Shown: positions 26,095 to 36,890 of the stretch, one piece after another
Numbering within the stretch: the first letter of the stretch is position 1
How the letters are laid out: each line of letters starts with the position of its first letter
NCBI GenBank assembly: GCA_022606425.2
Contig: JAHDVF020000998.1
Location: 529,694-593,693, forward strand
Source of the DNA: Lepidostoma basale
Taxonomy: Eukaryota > Arthropoda > Insecta > Trichoptera > Lepidostomatidae
Direction: 5' to 3'
Length of the DNA stretch: 64,000 bases
The notes under the pieces: model-generated
What the model was told of the DNA's origin: nothing
What the model saw: only the letters and a program-made list of their open reading frames with translations
The model's database searches: none
Translations under genes and position numbers: made by a program

Positions 26095-26665
26095 CTTCTT
26101 CAAGTGCCCTGTCGGGTCCCCCCAACGTTGGTGATAACCTCAACAAACCTGTCTCCGTCCTGCGCCGCTCGGAAAAGCTCCTACACACTTCGGATGTTGG
26201 TCCACTCCCTTATGTTTCGCAGCCAGGACATCTGTCTCCTACCGGGCCTTCGGCGTCCCTCAATTTTCCCCTCCAATATCAGTTGGAGAAGGTGGTACTT
26301 CTACCCATGCAGCACATGACCCAGATGTGAAATCTTCCGAATTTTGATAGTTGAAGTCGAATTTGACAGCAGCTCCCTGTCAACTCTAGCTCGCCTCAGG
26401 ACTTTAGTATTGATAACCATGTCTGTCCAGGGAATTCTGAGCAATCAGCAATAGAGACACATTTCAAATGCTTCCAGTCTGTTCATTGAGTTGACTTTTA
26501 ATAAAACATACCACACATAGCATTTGATCATTCTCTGGCGGAGTTTCAAATATATGTTATCGTTGCAGAAGAGTGATTTCATTTTATAAAATGCAGCCCT
26601 TTCTGCCTCAATTCTGTATTTTATCTGTACATTTGGGTCGAACAAAGAACAAATGATCTACAACA
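26095..26665 (-). mobile_element. LINE 3' end (SWLRNIREWT group)
   Basis: On the minus strand it encodes RIEAERAAFYKMKSLF, LKLRQRMIKCYVWYVLL and RLEAFEM. Past stops it reads HLGHVLHG, KYHLLQLILEGKIEGRRRPG, SWLRNIREWTNIRSVEELF and AAQDGDRFVEVITNVGG. Other copies are at 43376-43600, 58430-58920 and 59030-59225. Confidence 0.75.
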
Positions 26666-27126
26666 GCTCACTTATTTTACACAGCTTAAATCCGCGCTGT
26701 GCCAGCGGACGGCCTGCGTGGCGTCGGACCCTCAGTATAATTTTAATGTGTTTTTTTTTTTACTAATTTAAGGTGTGCTTTATATAATATTTACTTCTGA
26801 TTTTATTTCATAATAAAGAGATGTGAGGCTGCGCGGGAGATACTAGAGTTAAAAGAATAGATTAAATGTGGTCTGTCACCCTTTTGATTGATGACAAGAA
26901 AAGGCTAAATTAAATTAACGTAAGTCCCGGATGGACAAGGAACAGGCCTAGATAGTGCAGCGAGACTGACGAAAGGGCGTCGCTGCGTCCTATAACAGTC
27001 TCGGGTGGTGGTGGGAACCTTATATGTACATTTGGGTCATGAGATTGCGTTAGTATGCTGTTTCAGTATCTGTTTGACACCTTTATTGATATCAAATCAG
27101 GCGGTAAGATCTCTGCTTACTCTGAC
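26666..27126. other. Unassigned spacer
   Basis: It contains a GC-richer patch at about 26690-26730 and 26930-27020 within AT-rich DNA. No ORF, repeat match or RNA gene was recognised. Confidence 0.35.
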
Positions 27127-27530
27127 TCAAGCAGTGCTTTTCGTGTATAGCGACTTAATTGCCGTGATCAGTTTTGTACTTATTTCATATTCAGACAATT
27201 TTTCCCACAACTTTACTCTATTATCGTAATCATATTCTTTTTGCAAATCGACAAACGCACAGAAAAGTTTGCGGTTTTTGGCCAGAAACTTCTCTGTCAA
27301 TGTACAAAGTTTAAATTTTTTATCCATACATCCTCTGCCATTCATAAAGGCACCTTGGACATCCCAAACTTTGTCACTCGTCAATTTTCTTACTCTTTCT
27401 ATTAAAATTCTGCTATAGAATTTACTAACGACACTCAAAAGACTAATAGCTCTGTGGTTTCCACATTCCATACGCGATCCTTTTCCTTTGTACAGGGGCA
27501 TAATTACTGCCTTTCTCCAGTCTAGCGGCG
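27127..27530 (-). mobile_element. Reverse transcriptase palm fragment of a LINE
   Basis: It has an open minus-strand frame with [57 protein letters not shown] and FCAFVDLQKEYDYDNR. It covers RT blocks 1-3 including the F-x-D-L-x-K-x-YD region, where the first catalytic Asp sits. It is truncated at both sides. The related decayed copy is 16225-16600. Confidence 0.8.
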
Positions 27531-27956
27531 TATATATATTAATAATTATTTAAAATGCAAAAAATATCTGTTGTGTGTAAAAAAATATAAATGATTACTG
27601 TCCATTTTGATGGATCAGAGTATGATTACGTTATGTATATCTAGATAGTATGATGAACGTTACATTACAGGTAAAATTCCATTTAAAAAAAAAACGCACT
27701 TAAACCTAAAACCTATACCTAAAAAACTACTTTGATATTTTTTGTGATATACTCGTAAAGCATTTATAATATTATCAAAATAAAAAAATTATTGACGTTT
27801 TTATTTTCATTAAATATTTCATGTATTAAAATAATTCTAGGCAGCAAGTGAAAACTCATTAAGAAACTGTCAAATGTATCTCGTCATGTTTGTGTTAAAC
27901 TAATAAATGAAATAAAAATCTGTGTTCATGGTATTTTTAACATATTAAATAACTGA

Positions 27957-28035
27957 TGGGAATTAAAACGTCTGTTTTATAGAATATTTTCATATTAATG
28001 GAATGACATATTTCGCATTGTTAAGGTATTAACAA
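27957..28035. repeat. AACGTCTGTTTT/CATATTTCGC palindromic repeat fragment
   Basis: A single decayed arm of the family described at 7640-7825. Confidence 0.5.
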
Positions 28036-28065
28036 CAAATAAAAATATAAAAAGATATGGAACCA

Positions 28066-28290
28066 GCTAACTAACTAACCATTACGCCTTATCTCATACT
28101 TTCCATGTATCCAAACCATCTTAATGTTACATTCATTATTTTGTTTGTAACAATTTCATTCGCACTGTTTTCACTTCTTATATTTCCATTTGACACTCAA
28201 TCATACACAGATTTACACACATCGTCTAAGAGATCTAATTTCTACTGCATATATTTTACTTTCATCCTTCTTTTGCCAGTTCCATGTGAT
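28066..28290 (-). mobile_element. LINE-G copy, internally deleted
   Basis: The tail (GTTA)n and terminus at 28066-28095 are joined directly to the '[10 protein letters not shown]' region (28105 on), skipping the usual ~200 bp between. It breaks off near 28290 where a different LINE begins. Confidence 0.8.
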
Positions 28291-28304
28291 ATTTTCTTAT
28301 TTTT

Positions 28305-28935
28305 CTTCTTCTTCTTCGGTGCTAAAACCCTTGGTGGGTCTTGACCTCCTGCAAGAAACGTCTCCATCCCATCCTATCTTTGGCCGCCACCTCCCAGTCT
28401 TGCTGCTCCAGGACCGAACAGTCTGCCACGGCACCATCCAGCCATCGCAGTCTCAGCCTACCGATGCTTCTTCGCCCTGCTGGATTATCATAACCAATGA
28501 CCAATCCATCTTGCGCGCCTCTCCGCTATGGTGTTCAACACGTGCCTACTCTCTTCAACTCTGCTGAGAACCTCTTCATTTGTAATGTGGTCCCTCCATG
28601 AAACATGGGCAACTCGTCGGTTGGTCCACATCTCAAATGCCTCCAGCCTTTTGCGCTCTCTTTCGCCCAGGCACCAAGTCTCGCAGCCGTACCGTAAAAC
28701 ACTCCACACCAATGTTTTTAAATGTTGTTTTCGGAGGTTAAGGTCTATGTTGTTGGACTGGAATATTACAGACTTTTTGTTGAAGGCAAATTTAGCCTGG
28801 TGGATACGACTATCGACGTCTTTCTTGGATTGACCATCCCATGTAATACTGCTCCCCAGGTAAACAAAAGTCTTTACATTCTTGATCGCAGTTCCAGCCA
28901 TCTCCACATTTATTTGGCGCTCATCTTATAAAAAA
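28305..28935 (-). mobile_element. LINE 3' end (WRDHITNEEVL group, THQGF terminus)
   Basis: The minus strand encodes AIKNVKTFVYLGSSITWDGQ, VDSRIHQAKFAFNKKS, LKTLVWSVLRYGCETWCLGE, WRDHITNEEVLSRVEESRHV and ERRARWIGH. After a frameshift it reads RLRWLDGAVADCSVL and AAKDRMGWRRFLQEVKTHQG, with a (GAA)n tail at 28303-28318. It is 5'-truncated just after the YADD region. Confidence 0.8.
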
Positions 28936-28972
28936 ATAATAAATAAAAAAATATTTAAAAACGTGCCCAAGT

Positions 28973-29248
28973 TCATGCTTTGTTTAGACCGAACAAAACA
29001 TTAGACGTTTTTGAAAGCGACACAATTGCGATCGCTCGTCTAAAGGTTCCAAGTGAATGCTCCGGTGGGACAATGTCGGGCCAATAGACTCGCTCCTTGC
29101 GAAGAATTAGAACGCCACCTAGGGAGATGATAATGAAAAACAACGATAGAAAGGACGCGATGAATTGTAGTTTTGGGTATTTTTTTATTCGTTTCGTGTC
29201 GCTTTTATTCACGATGGAAAATATTTGGGTAGAATAGTCATCAATCAA
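28973..29248 (-). CDS. Unidentified 91-codon open frame with one membrane span
   Basis: The predicted product has a basic N-terminal half and a hydrophobic span of about 20 residues (FIASFLSLFFIIISLGGVLI). Its C-terminal part contains YWPDIVPPEHSLGTFRRAI and SNVLFGLNKA. I do not recognise it. It lies between LINE fragments, and I see neither matching upstream exons nor a retroelement motif. It may be an exon of something unseen, a LINE remnant or chance. Confidence 0.2.
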   Translation of the reverse strand: MIDDYSTQIFSIVNKSDTKRIKKYPKLQFIASFLSLFFIIISLGGVLILRKERVYWPDIVPPEHSLGTFRRAIAIVSLSKTSNVLFGLNKA

Positions 29249-29431
29249 GATTTTTTTTTAATGAAAGACATGCTATCCGTCTTAGCAGTGGCGTGACGTG
29301 ATTTTATGAAAAATATTAATTTAATATACCGTTTCCATACATTTACATGTACTCGTATGGAAACGAAATATGGAACAAGCAGAAGCGGGATAAGAGCAGA
29401 ATAAATGCAGCAGAGATGATATCCCTTGGAT

Positions 29432-29863
29432 AAGTGGTTCCCAAACTTTTTTGTCCCGTTGACCCCATACTGATTTTTTTTTTTTGTGCATCTGTTACAT
29501 TCGTAATTTTGTTATTTTTTTTATTATACTAATTCAATATAACTATAAAATGAGTTTTTGGAGCTGAACAGAGCGAAATTTTGCAAAAAGAAAAAATAAT
29601 CTGGAATTCGTTGTCGACCTTTTTTTTTGCTCGAAAAAAATCGGTTTGATTGAAAAATGATCGACAACGATAAATATCCGTTATTATTTATTAAAATTTT
29701 CATAGTAATAAAAGTATGTCACAATTTTTTTATTTTACATTAAACCTTGCGTGGACCCCCTGACATTGTTCAGGGACCTTAAATCAATTTTAATTTTCCA
29801 CGGATCCCCTGAATGATCCCAAGGACCCCTAGGGGTCCATATGGACCACTTTGGAAACCACTG
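29432..29863. mobile_element. hAT-type MITE with 8-bp target duplication
   Basis: The ends are AGTGGTTCCCAAACTTTTTT on the left and the complement of CAGTGGTTTCCAAAGTGG on the right, typical of non-autonomous hAT elements. Flanks CCTTGGAT (29424-29431) and CCTTAGAT (29864-29871) are an 8-bp duplication with one mismatch. It is 432 bp with no ORF. Confidence 0.85.
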
Positions 29864-29898
29864 CCTTAGATGTACGAGTATGTGTGGTAAAACGATGT

Positions 29899-30452
29899 CT
29901 TCTTCTCTGGTTTCAATCCTGGGATTGGTTTGCAGCAATTTCCTCCATTATTCTCTTCCATTTTTCCCTGTCTTGTGCGGCTCTTTTGAAATCTGCATAT
30001 GATGAGCAGCGCACGTCCACCAACAGGTCCTCCAGGTACTCTCGGCGTGGGCGTCCCCCAGAGTTTGTCCCCTCGATCATACCCTCCATTATGGCATGCA
30101 AGAGACCTTCTTGACGTATTACATGGCTGATCCATCTTGCACGCCTTTCGGACAAGGTCCTGAGCAGGTGCCTTCCTCCTTCGATTCCTTGAAGAACTTC
30201 CTCATTCGTGATGTGGTCTCTCCAGGAAATTCCAAAGAGTCTTCTATAGGACCACATCTCAAAAGCCTCTAGTGTCCGCTTATCCCTTTCGGATAGGCAC
30301 CATGTCTCGCAGCCGTACATCAAGACACTCCATACATAGGTCTTGATGAGGAGTATTCTCAGTTTTAGGTCTATATTATTTGACTCTATTATTTTCGACC
30401 TTTTATTAAATGCAAGCCTAGCCTGATGTATACGGCTGTCGACCTCGCTCTT
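29899..30452 (-). mobile_element. LINE 3' end (GGRPRREYLEDLL group) with 10-bp target duplication
   Basis: The minus strand is open from its 5' edge for ~180 codons: VDSRIHQARLAFNKRSKII, YVWSVLMYGCETWCLSERD, WRDHITNEEVLQGIEGGRHL, ERRARWISHVIRQEGLLHAI, GGRPRREYLEDLLVDVRCSS and KWKRIMEEIAANQSQD. It ends with AGAGAAGAAG. It is bracketed by AAAACGATGT at 29889-29898 and 30453-30462. The intact frame and exact duplication suggest a fairly young insertion. Confidence 0.88.
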
Positions 30453-31019
30453 AAAACGATGTACGACAGAGTTAAATGCTGATATTAGAAAGGAATGTAG
30501 CGCGGAAGAAAATAGGTTTTATGTACAAAATTGTGAAAAGAGCACTGCGTTAGTTTGACCACATGCAACGCATGGATGAAGAAATAATGGTTAAGAATGT
30601 ATACGTTAACGGAGTGAGAGTTTTGTGAATGAAGTACAGATTCTATGAAGACTCAGGAAAACATTGCACCATAAAATCAATCAAAATTTGTAGATCGACC
30701 ATGTTCGAAGTTCGGACCAATATGATTAGCAATATTGTTGTGCTACAAAGAGCAATAATAGATAGACAATTCCTGACTGATATCAAGCTCCGGAAGCAAT
30801 TCCTAACTGATATCTTGATTGAGGTACAATTAAAATTTGAATTAACCACCCTTTCGTGTAAATCCAGGATTTGTATACAGGTATAAGTATACATTCACAA
30901 ATATTTGGTCTTCAAATATTCTGGTCAAAATTCTTTGGCATATAGAATGGAATAATACTCCTAGCGGCTTCTAACAATATGTTGGGCGACAGCCTTCGCA
31001 TTGTGTTAATAAGGTAGTT

Positions 31020-31355
31020 TGCTAAATGCCGAAAATCATTCTCCATAGATGGCGTAAGTGGGTCGGTTGTATAGGTTAATTCTTGAAAAAATTCACAAGT
31101 GCAACCAAATCTACATAGATGGCTGACTGAAACTGACACGTGAAGATAGATATGGATTTTGAAGTATATATACATCTTCCAAAATTTGTCATGCATGATC
31201 ATAATACCAAAGGTGGAATGGGGAATGTTGTAATTACATAAAGCGTGCGCTTAACCCAACCAATGACAGGTCATAAGTCCTGTAAACACCTTGATCATCC
31301 ATGTTCAGTTTCCAGTTTACGTCTTCGTCTCTATTGAGATACAATTAAAATCTTG
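31020..31355 (-). repeat. FB-A foldback-type repeat
   Basis: It has AACCAATGACAGGTCATAAG, CTGTAAACACCTTGATCATC and CTCTATTGAGATACAATTAA at its right side. The inner part is diverged. Confidence 0.65.
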
Positions 31356-31379
31356 ATCAAAGGTAAAATTGAGGGTTGT

Positions 31380-31890
31380 CGAGGTGTGTATCCCACAGTG
31401 GGATAAGAAGAAGAAGTTATCAAGTAAATTAAAACAAATGATAGGTAGTACTTTTAAAATATGACGTGGCTTAAGAGCTAAGAGTATGAAAAATAAATGA
31501 TTGAATAAAAACGTTCATAAAACATCACTAGGACGAATTGTAAATTTTCAGGAGTCCTTAACATTTTTTAAATATACTCGTATACATTTTTATTCGTTCA
31601 GGAAATTATGAATTATAATAAGTGTTTTTTTCGATAAACTTAACTCATTTACACTGTGAAATTCCAGAATGACGTTTTTTTTTAAAACACAATATTAACA
31701 ATAGCAATAAATTAAATAAAATTGAAACTTTATAAATCCTCAAATCGGTGAAATTGGGTGAAAACATAATTAATATCCTTCTTTTACTCTTTTCTCCTTA
31801 AATACTTTGTCTATTTTTAGTCTCTCAAGCTCCCATTCCCAATGATATGCTAATTAATCACTTATTAATTTCTAAATATTGTAATAATGT
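31380..31890. other. AT-rich sequence with nothing recognised
   Basis: No ORF, repeat family or structured motif was seen. Confidence 0.35.
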
Positions 31891-31899
31891 CTTTTAAAA

Positions 31900-32115
31900 A
31901 ATAATAGGAATAAACAGTGTTTTACTTATTCAATAATAAATACGAAGTCAGTTTATTAGAAGTTTGCTTATATTTTATGTGAAATACGTGTTTTTCCTGT
32001 CTAAGGCATTAATCAAACATTTGATTGCTTTTAGACAGGCGAAACATGTTGTTCAAATATAATATAATTAAGCTTCTAGAAAACAGACGTTTTCATTCGT
32101 AATAATTATTAAATA
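31900..32115 (+). repeat. GCGAAACATGTTG palindromic repeat
   Basis: It contains TCTAAGGCATTAATCAAACA, its partial mirror TTTGATTGCTTTTAGACAGG, then CGAAACATGTTGTTC and the AAGCTTCTAGAAAACAGACG edge. It is the same family as 7640-7825. Confidence 0.6.
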
Positions 32116-32144
32116 TGGAGTTAATCATTTAAAAATAAATCATC

Positions 32145-32960
32145 TTCTTAACTAACTAACTAACTAACTAACTAACCATCACGCCGTCTCCCCGAAGGGG
32201 TAGGCAGAAAGAATGGACTGCCACACCTTTCTTTCCTGACATATTTCTCTCGCTTCCTCAACATTCATACATCATGTCATGCACGCGCGTCGATTTCTCT
32301 GACTCCTCACATGGCCCGATATTCAATATTTGATTTATTTGATCGTGCCACGTTTTCCTCGGTCTTCCTCTATTTCTGGTACCATTACATCATTAACATA
32401 TAATTTTTTTACCATTCTTTCTTCATTCATTCTTTCCATATGTCCAAACCATCTTAATGATCCTTTCATTATTTTGTCCATGACACCATCATTCGCACCG
32501 CATTCACTTCTTATATTTTCATTCGACACTCTATCATACACAGAATATCCACACATTCGTCTAAGAGATCTCATTTCTACTGCATTTATTCTACTTTCAT
32601 CCTTCCTTTGCCAGTTCTTTCAATATCCCTCTCCACTCTCCCATATCTTGTAAACATACTACCTAAATACACAAACTCAACTACTTGCTCCAAGTTTTCA
32701 CCATTCACGCTAATGTTGCAGACTGTCGTGGTTTCTTCCTTTTCAAAAATCATTACCTTGGACTTATTAACATTCATCATCAGATCATTTCGCATGCATA
32801 CCTCATACATACAATTCACCAGGACTTGTAGTTCATGCTCGTTGTCAGCAAGTAGGACAGCGTCATCCGCATACAAGAGACAGCTTACTGACACTCCGCT
32901 CATTTTGGCACCTACATCCAACCCTTTCAGCTCTCTCATACAATTGTCCATATACAGATT
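32145..32960 (-). mobile_element. LINE-G copy with RT catalytic YADD motif and internal deletion
   Basis: It is one of the two longest pieces. From the 5' side the minus strand encodes MDNCMRELKGLDVGAKMSGV, CLLYADDAVLLADNEHELQV (the RT active-site YADD), [33 protein letters not shown] deletion then joins into the [20 protein letters not shown] region and on to the (GTTA)n tail at 32148-32175. The deletion removes the RRVGAGNKVNGA...YGSEAW part, with GAA microhomology at the join (about 32611). Confidence 0.9.
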
Positions 32961-33119
32961 AAATCATCTTCTTAATCATCATCTAAATTAGAAATTCTGA
33001 ATTATTTTTCCCTAATGAGCATGAGTCACTGTTTAACAGTCTATTCGTCTTCGCGCCCACTTTCTCCGACCCCCATTTTTTCTCCCCTCCACTTTATATT
33101 TATTTCTTCATAGGTTGTT

Positions 33120-33240
33120 CTCTAATTTTATATTTAGTTTACGCTCTCACCCCGATGAAGCTCCGGCGGGAACTCCGGCGGTTGGTGTTTCCAAATAAAG
33201 TGGTTTTAATACATATTACTAACAGTGTACTATTTTTTTA
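33120..33240 (+). repeat. Penelope-like terminal motif candidate
   Basis: At 33155-33190 the order is CCGATGA, A, GC, CCGG...CCGG, GGC. It is followed by GTTTCCAAATAAAGTGGTTT and TAATACATATTACTAACAGTG. This recalls the CTGATGA-stem-GAAAC end of Penelope-like elements with mutated core bases. Single copy here. Confidence 0.35.
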
Positions 33241-33309
33241 TTTAATAATGTCACACTACATATTAAGTGATCCATTAGAAAGTTTATATTTTTTTTATAG
33301 ACATTTATT

Positions 33310-33665
33310 AAAGCTCTAGGAATACGAGGACTGCAAAAGGGACGAACGACTCAATCCTCAATGAATTCAAAATAGCAGGAAGACTATCTGTAATATGCAG
33401 TCGGCGAGTTTTGAGTTTTTTGGTCACATTGTAAGGAGAGTGTTTGGTAACCAGGAAAAGGGTATTGTAACAGGAAGTGTTCTAGGCAAAAGAAGTAGAG
33501 GCAGATCTCCTGCGCAGTGGTATGATCAGATTAAGGAGGTGACCGGAAGAAAACTCTACTTGGTGGTGGGGACTGCGGAGAACATAGAGGATTGAAGGCT
33601 TTTGTTTTAGCCTCGGGCAGTTCCATAGATCACGACCCTCAATAATAAGGAAACGAAGAAAGAAA
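33310..33665 (+). mobile_element. LINE C-terminal remnant (FFGHIVRR / GKRSRGRSPAQW group)
   Basis: It encodes FEFFGHIVRRVFGNQEKGIV, GKRSRGRSPAQWYDQIKEVT and TAENIED, then a stop. The terminal GATCACGACCCTCAATAATA, AGGAAACGAAGAAAG and a GAAAAAGAAGAAGG tail follow. It is a typical insect non-LTR 3' end, one copy in this window. Confidence 0.7.
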
Positions 33666-33689
33666 AAGAAGAAGGAATTCGTAAACGAT

Positions 33690-34010
33690 GGTTCTCAACC
33701 CCTGTTACCGTCTGACGATAATCTTCCTCTACTAACAGCCGTCACTTCAAGCCGTTTGTTTTGCCCTGAGTTTGGCGTTTTTCCGATACAGCGCCGCCTG
33801 CGACGGAAATTGCAACTTGATTTTTCTATTTTCCGAATCGTTGCATGCTGAAAACTCTAATCCGGGCCCGGAAGATGTCATCTGGGCAAAAAAACGAACC
33901 GTTCTAAATTACGTAATAATAATTTTTTTTTAAATGATAGAAAATATTCAAAATAATTTTAATAGGATCGTAGAAAAATCATTTTAACACAAGCAAAATC
34001 TTAGAAGTAT
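33690..34010. other. Unassigned spacer with a GC-richer block
   Basis: 33700-33890 is noticeably less AT-rich than its surroundings. It has no long frame and no match elsewhere in the window. It could be an unrecognised exon or regulatory sequence, but nothing supports either. Confidence 0.3.
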
Positions 34011-34014
34011 AACT

Positions 34015-34617
34015 TACAAGCCATTGCAAACAAAAGCCTATCCAAAAAGCTAAAATGGCAGTGCACAATGGCGTTCTTGTATCGACCCTTAGGTATGGAA
34101 CTGGCAAAGGAAGAATGAAAGCAGAAAAAAAATCATTAGAACTGAGATCTCTTAGACGAATGTGTATAAAACTGTGTGCGAATGAAAATGTTATGAACAA
34201 AATAATTTAAGGATCATTAAGATGGTTTGGAGACATGGAATGCATGCATGAAGAAAGAATAGTAAAAAATGTATATAGAGTATGTTAACGAAATAAACGG
34301 AACTAGAAATAGAGGAAGACCGAGGAAAACGCGGGACTATCATGAAAGGGTCGTTAAGATGGTTTGGACACATGGAAAGAATGAGTGAAGACAGAATGGT
34401 GAAGAAGGTATATGTAAACGACGTGAACGGAGCTAGAAGTAGAGGAAGAACGAGGAAGACGTAGGACTATCATATAAATAAAATATTGAATATCGGCCCA
34501 GTAAGGAATCGAAAAAATCGACGTGCGTGCATGACACGAAGAATTAATGTTGAGGATGCGAGAGAAGTATGTCAGGAAAGAACAGTGTGGCGGTCCAATC
34601 TTTCTGCCTACCACTCA
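34015..34617 (+). mobile_element. LINE-G copy with internally duplicated segment
   Basis: After the [19 protein letters not shown] start, the '[11 protein letters not shown]...RGRPRKT' segment occurs twice in diverged form (34205-34335 and 34343-34477), each ended by GGGACTATCAT or AGGACTATCAT. The element then continues to its 3' terminus, which is cut off at 34617 before the GTTA tail. Confidence 0.75.
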
Positions 34618-35089
34618 CTTATTTTTTATATATTTTAACTTGCAATAGATAACTTAAAATGTGGTTTCTGTTTAAATTTATAAAATCATTAAATGAAAGG
34701 TCAAATAAATAAATCCCTCACTCTTGTTTTGAAATACGGAAAGTGTAGAAGCAGGATAAAACTATGAATTTACGAACTTGCAAACCCTTGTCACAATTTG
34801 TCGAGAAATCTGCGGTTTCAATACGGGCTGAGTGAGAAAAGAGAAAACTTTTTGGTACATGTCTTGTTGTTAGTATCTCTACAAGATGTCGGGAGCTTAA
34901 AGCGTGTTGGAAGTTGCCTCGAACACGTGGAGAGGAAAGAGGGGTATTGTCTTGTATACATATTACACCCGAGGGCTTATAGGGCTTCAATTTATTGGGG
35001 TCAAAGTTCATAGAATTATTTATTGATGCTTGAAATAATGTATAATAATTACGAAAGAAGAATAAATGATGAATACGAATGACAAATAT

Positions 35090-35530
35090 TGATTGTTTCT
35101 TGAACAATGGAGTAAAACTCCATATTAAATAATTTATATGATATTCCATTGTTTTGGCCGAAACACAATAATTTCATTTATTTATTTGAAATATACCTAA
35201 AGCATTACAGATTTTTTTTCCCTAAAGATACAAGTTAGAGATACACAATAATAAGTAATACATAATAGATCAATAAAAAAAGCGAGAAACATAAGATGCA
35301 TGACAAATTAATAAAACAAATATACCAAACAATTATAATAAATATCGTACTTCCCTCAGATGAGCCAAACTATCACAAAATACGTCAAACTCCGAAGTGA
35401 TACGATTAAGCAAAGATATTGCTCTACCTACCGGTATCACCATTGGCAGGTTGGTTCTGCATCGTGGGAGATAAAACAATCTATGGCCCCTTTGTACATT
35501 AACATATAATATTAACATTATTAACTGTTA
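35090..35530 (-). mobile_element. Palindromic repeat edge followed by jockey-like LINE 3' end
   Basis: 35090-35160 is the TTGTTTCTTGAACAATGGAG / TTTTGGCCGAAACAC repeat edge. 35161-35530 (minus) encodes RGHRLFYLPRCRTNLPMVIP and VGRAISLLNRITSEFDVF, then an A-rich 3' UTR. It is the same group as 54133-54456. Confidence 0.65.
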
Positions 35531-35589
35531 AATTATAAAACTCCGTTTATTAAATTAAGATTAAAATGGTGCCTGCATATTTGGCTAGA

Positions 35590-35700
35590 AATGTAGCAAA
35601 TACATATGAAATACACGGACAAATTATTTGACGAGAGGTCCTAATAGATTCCGGCTCCGGAGACCCAAACTTGAAAGTACAGGGAAATGTATTTTCTATA
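35590..35700 (+). mobile_element. Short LINE C-terminal remnant
   Basis: It encodes NTYEIHGQII and, one frame over, RFRLRRPKLESTGKCIFY, a weak counterpart of 3880-4150. The sequence after it to 35930 is unassigned. Confidence 0.35.
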
Positions 35701-35939
35701 TTCGCCATCTCTCTGCAAGCTGTGGCACATCAATATACGAGTGCGTCCAATATGCCACACCCAAGGTTTGCGGAATCATAAAGATTACACGTGGATCAGT
35801 AGTGTTGCTGATGTTATGGAACTATGACGTTTCATGGCATTTACTGGTACACATACCTTCCAGCACGGTATGTCCCTCATGGCCGTAACCATCCATCAAA
35901 CCCCCGTAATATATTTTTATATAATATAATTATAACCAA

Positions 35940-36275
35940 ATCAAACAAATTTTGAGGACTTCCGAAATGAAGACACAGAGGACGATAGCAGGCAAGATAC
36001 TGAGGGATCGCGTGAGGAACACCAGAATAAGAGAGATATGTGAGGTTGAGGATATTATAAGATGGAGCAGACAGCGAAAAAAGGACTTGGACGGTCATGT
36101 TCAAAGAATGGACACCACCAGACTCCCGTATATTGCATTGTATAATCAACCTCATGGGATTCGTCCTCGTGGAAGATCTCCTAAAAGATGGAAGGACAGC
36201 TGAGAATTTACATCACAGGAGGAGCAACACTCTGGAGACCACATAGGTCTACAATAAGGAAGAAGAAGAAGAAGA
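35940..36275 (+). mobile_element. LINE 3' end (RDRVRNTRIREICEV group)
   Basis: It has an open frame MKTQRTIAGKILRDRVRNTR, CEVEDIIRWSRQRKKDLDGH, HVQRMDTTRLPYIALY and RPRGRSPKRWKDS, then a stop and GAAGAAGAAGAAGA at 36261-36274. Confidence 0.75.
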
Positions 36276-36344
36276 CGATAATTATAAAAAAAAACAATAA
36301 ATTATCTTGATGTATCATATTATTTTCGTCAAAAGAATTAACTT

Positions 36345-36890
36345 CTTCTTCTTCTTCAGCCTGTGTTGACCGTCCACTCCTGGACGTAGGCCTCCTCTCG
36401 TATTTTCCATTCTCTTCTATCCTGAGCGATCCGCATCCAGGCACTTCCCGCACTTCTCCGGACATCGTCGCGCCAACGCAACTGTGGGCGCCCAACTCCA
36501 CGCTTTGCCGTCCTTGGCCACCAGCACAGCAGTCGCCTTGTCCACTTTTCATCTGGATCGCGAGCGACAAGTCCCGCCCATCGCCACTTGAGGGTTGCCG
36601 CCATCTTGATTACATCGGAAACCTTTGTCCTGACTCTTATGTCCTTATTTCTGAGTCTGTCCCGTAAACTGATACCCAACATGGCTCTCTCCATTGCTCT
36701 CTGAGTGACTCTTAGCTTGTTGGCACTTTTTTGTGACATTGTGACTATCTCAATACCATAAGTGAATACTGGCAGGACACAGGCATTGAACACGCCTTAA
36801 ACATTTATGCTGTTTGTAATGTCTTTTGAGTAAATAAACTGATTTGAGATTGATTGATTGAAACACTCTCCCTTTCAAGTTGATGGGTAT
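36345..36890 (-). mobile_element. LINE 3' end (QRAMERAMLGISLRDR group), best copy
   Basis: The minus strand has an open frame of 145 codons: [80 protein letters not shown], and the end EEAYVQEWTVNTG near the (GAA)n tail at 36345. A ~67-bp LINE-tail insertion (36794-36860) ending in GATTGATTG interrupts the upstream side, with similar flanks TTGAACAC and TTGAAACAC. Confidence 0.82.

Larger units (their letters stand above)
29340..30640 (+). mobile_element. LINE-G copy (subfamily C) interrupted by two later insertions
   Basis: Host element pieces are 29340-29431, 29872-29898 and 30463-30640. Read together they give the expected order: GSETWNKQKRDKSRINAAEM-like, [14 protein letters not shown] and the MQRMDEEIMV-like region. 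A hAT-type MITE (29432-29863) and another LINE (29899-30452) split it, each with its own target duplication. The 3' terminus is missing. Confidence 0.75.

Noticed and set aside
35960..36000. Immune or virus-like frames among the short ORFs
   Set aside because: All frames longer than ~80 codons outside the symporter, apart from the one at 28973-29248, match LINE C-terminal motifs or their antisense; no viral protein motif was seen.
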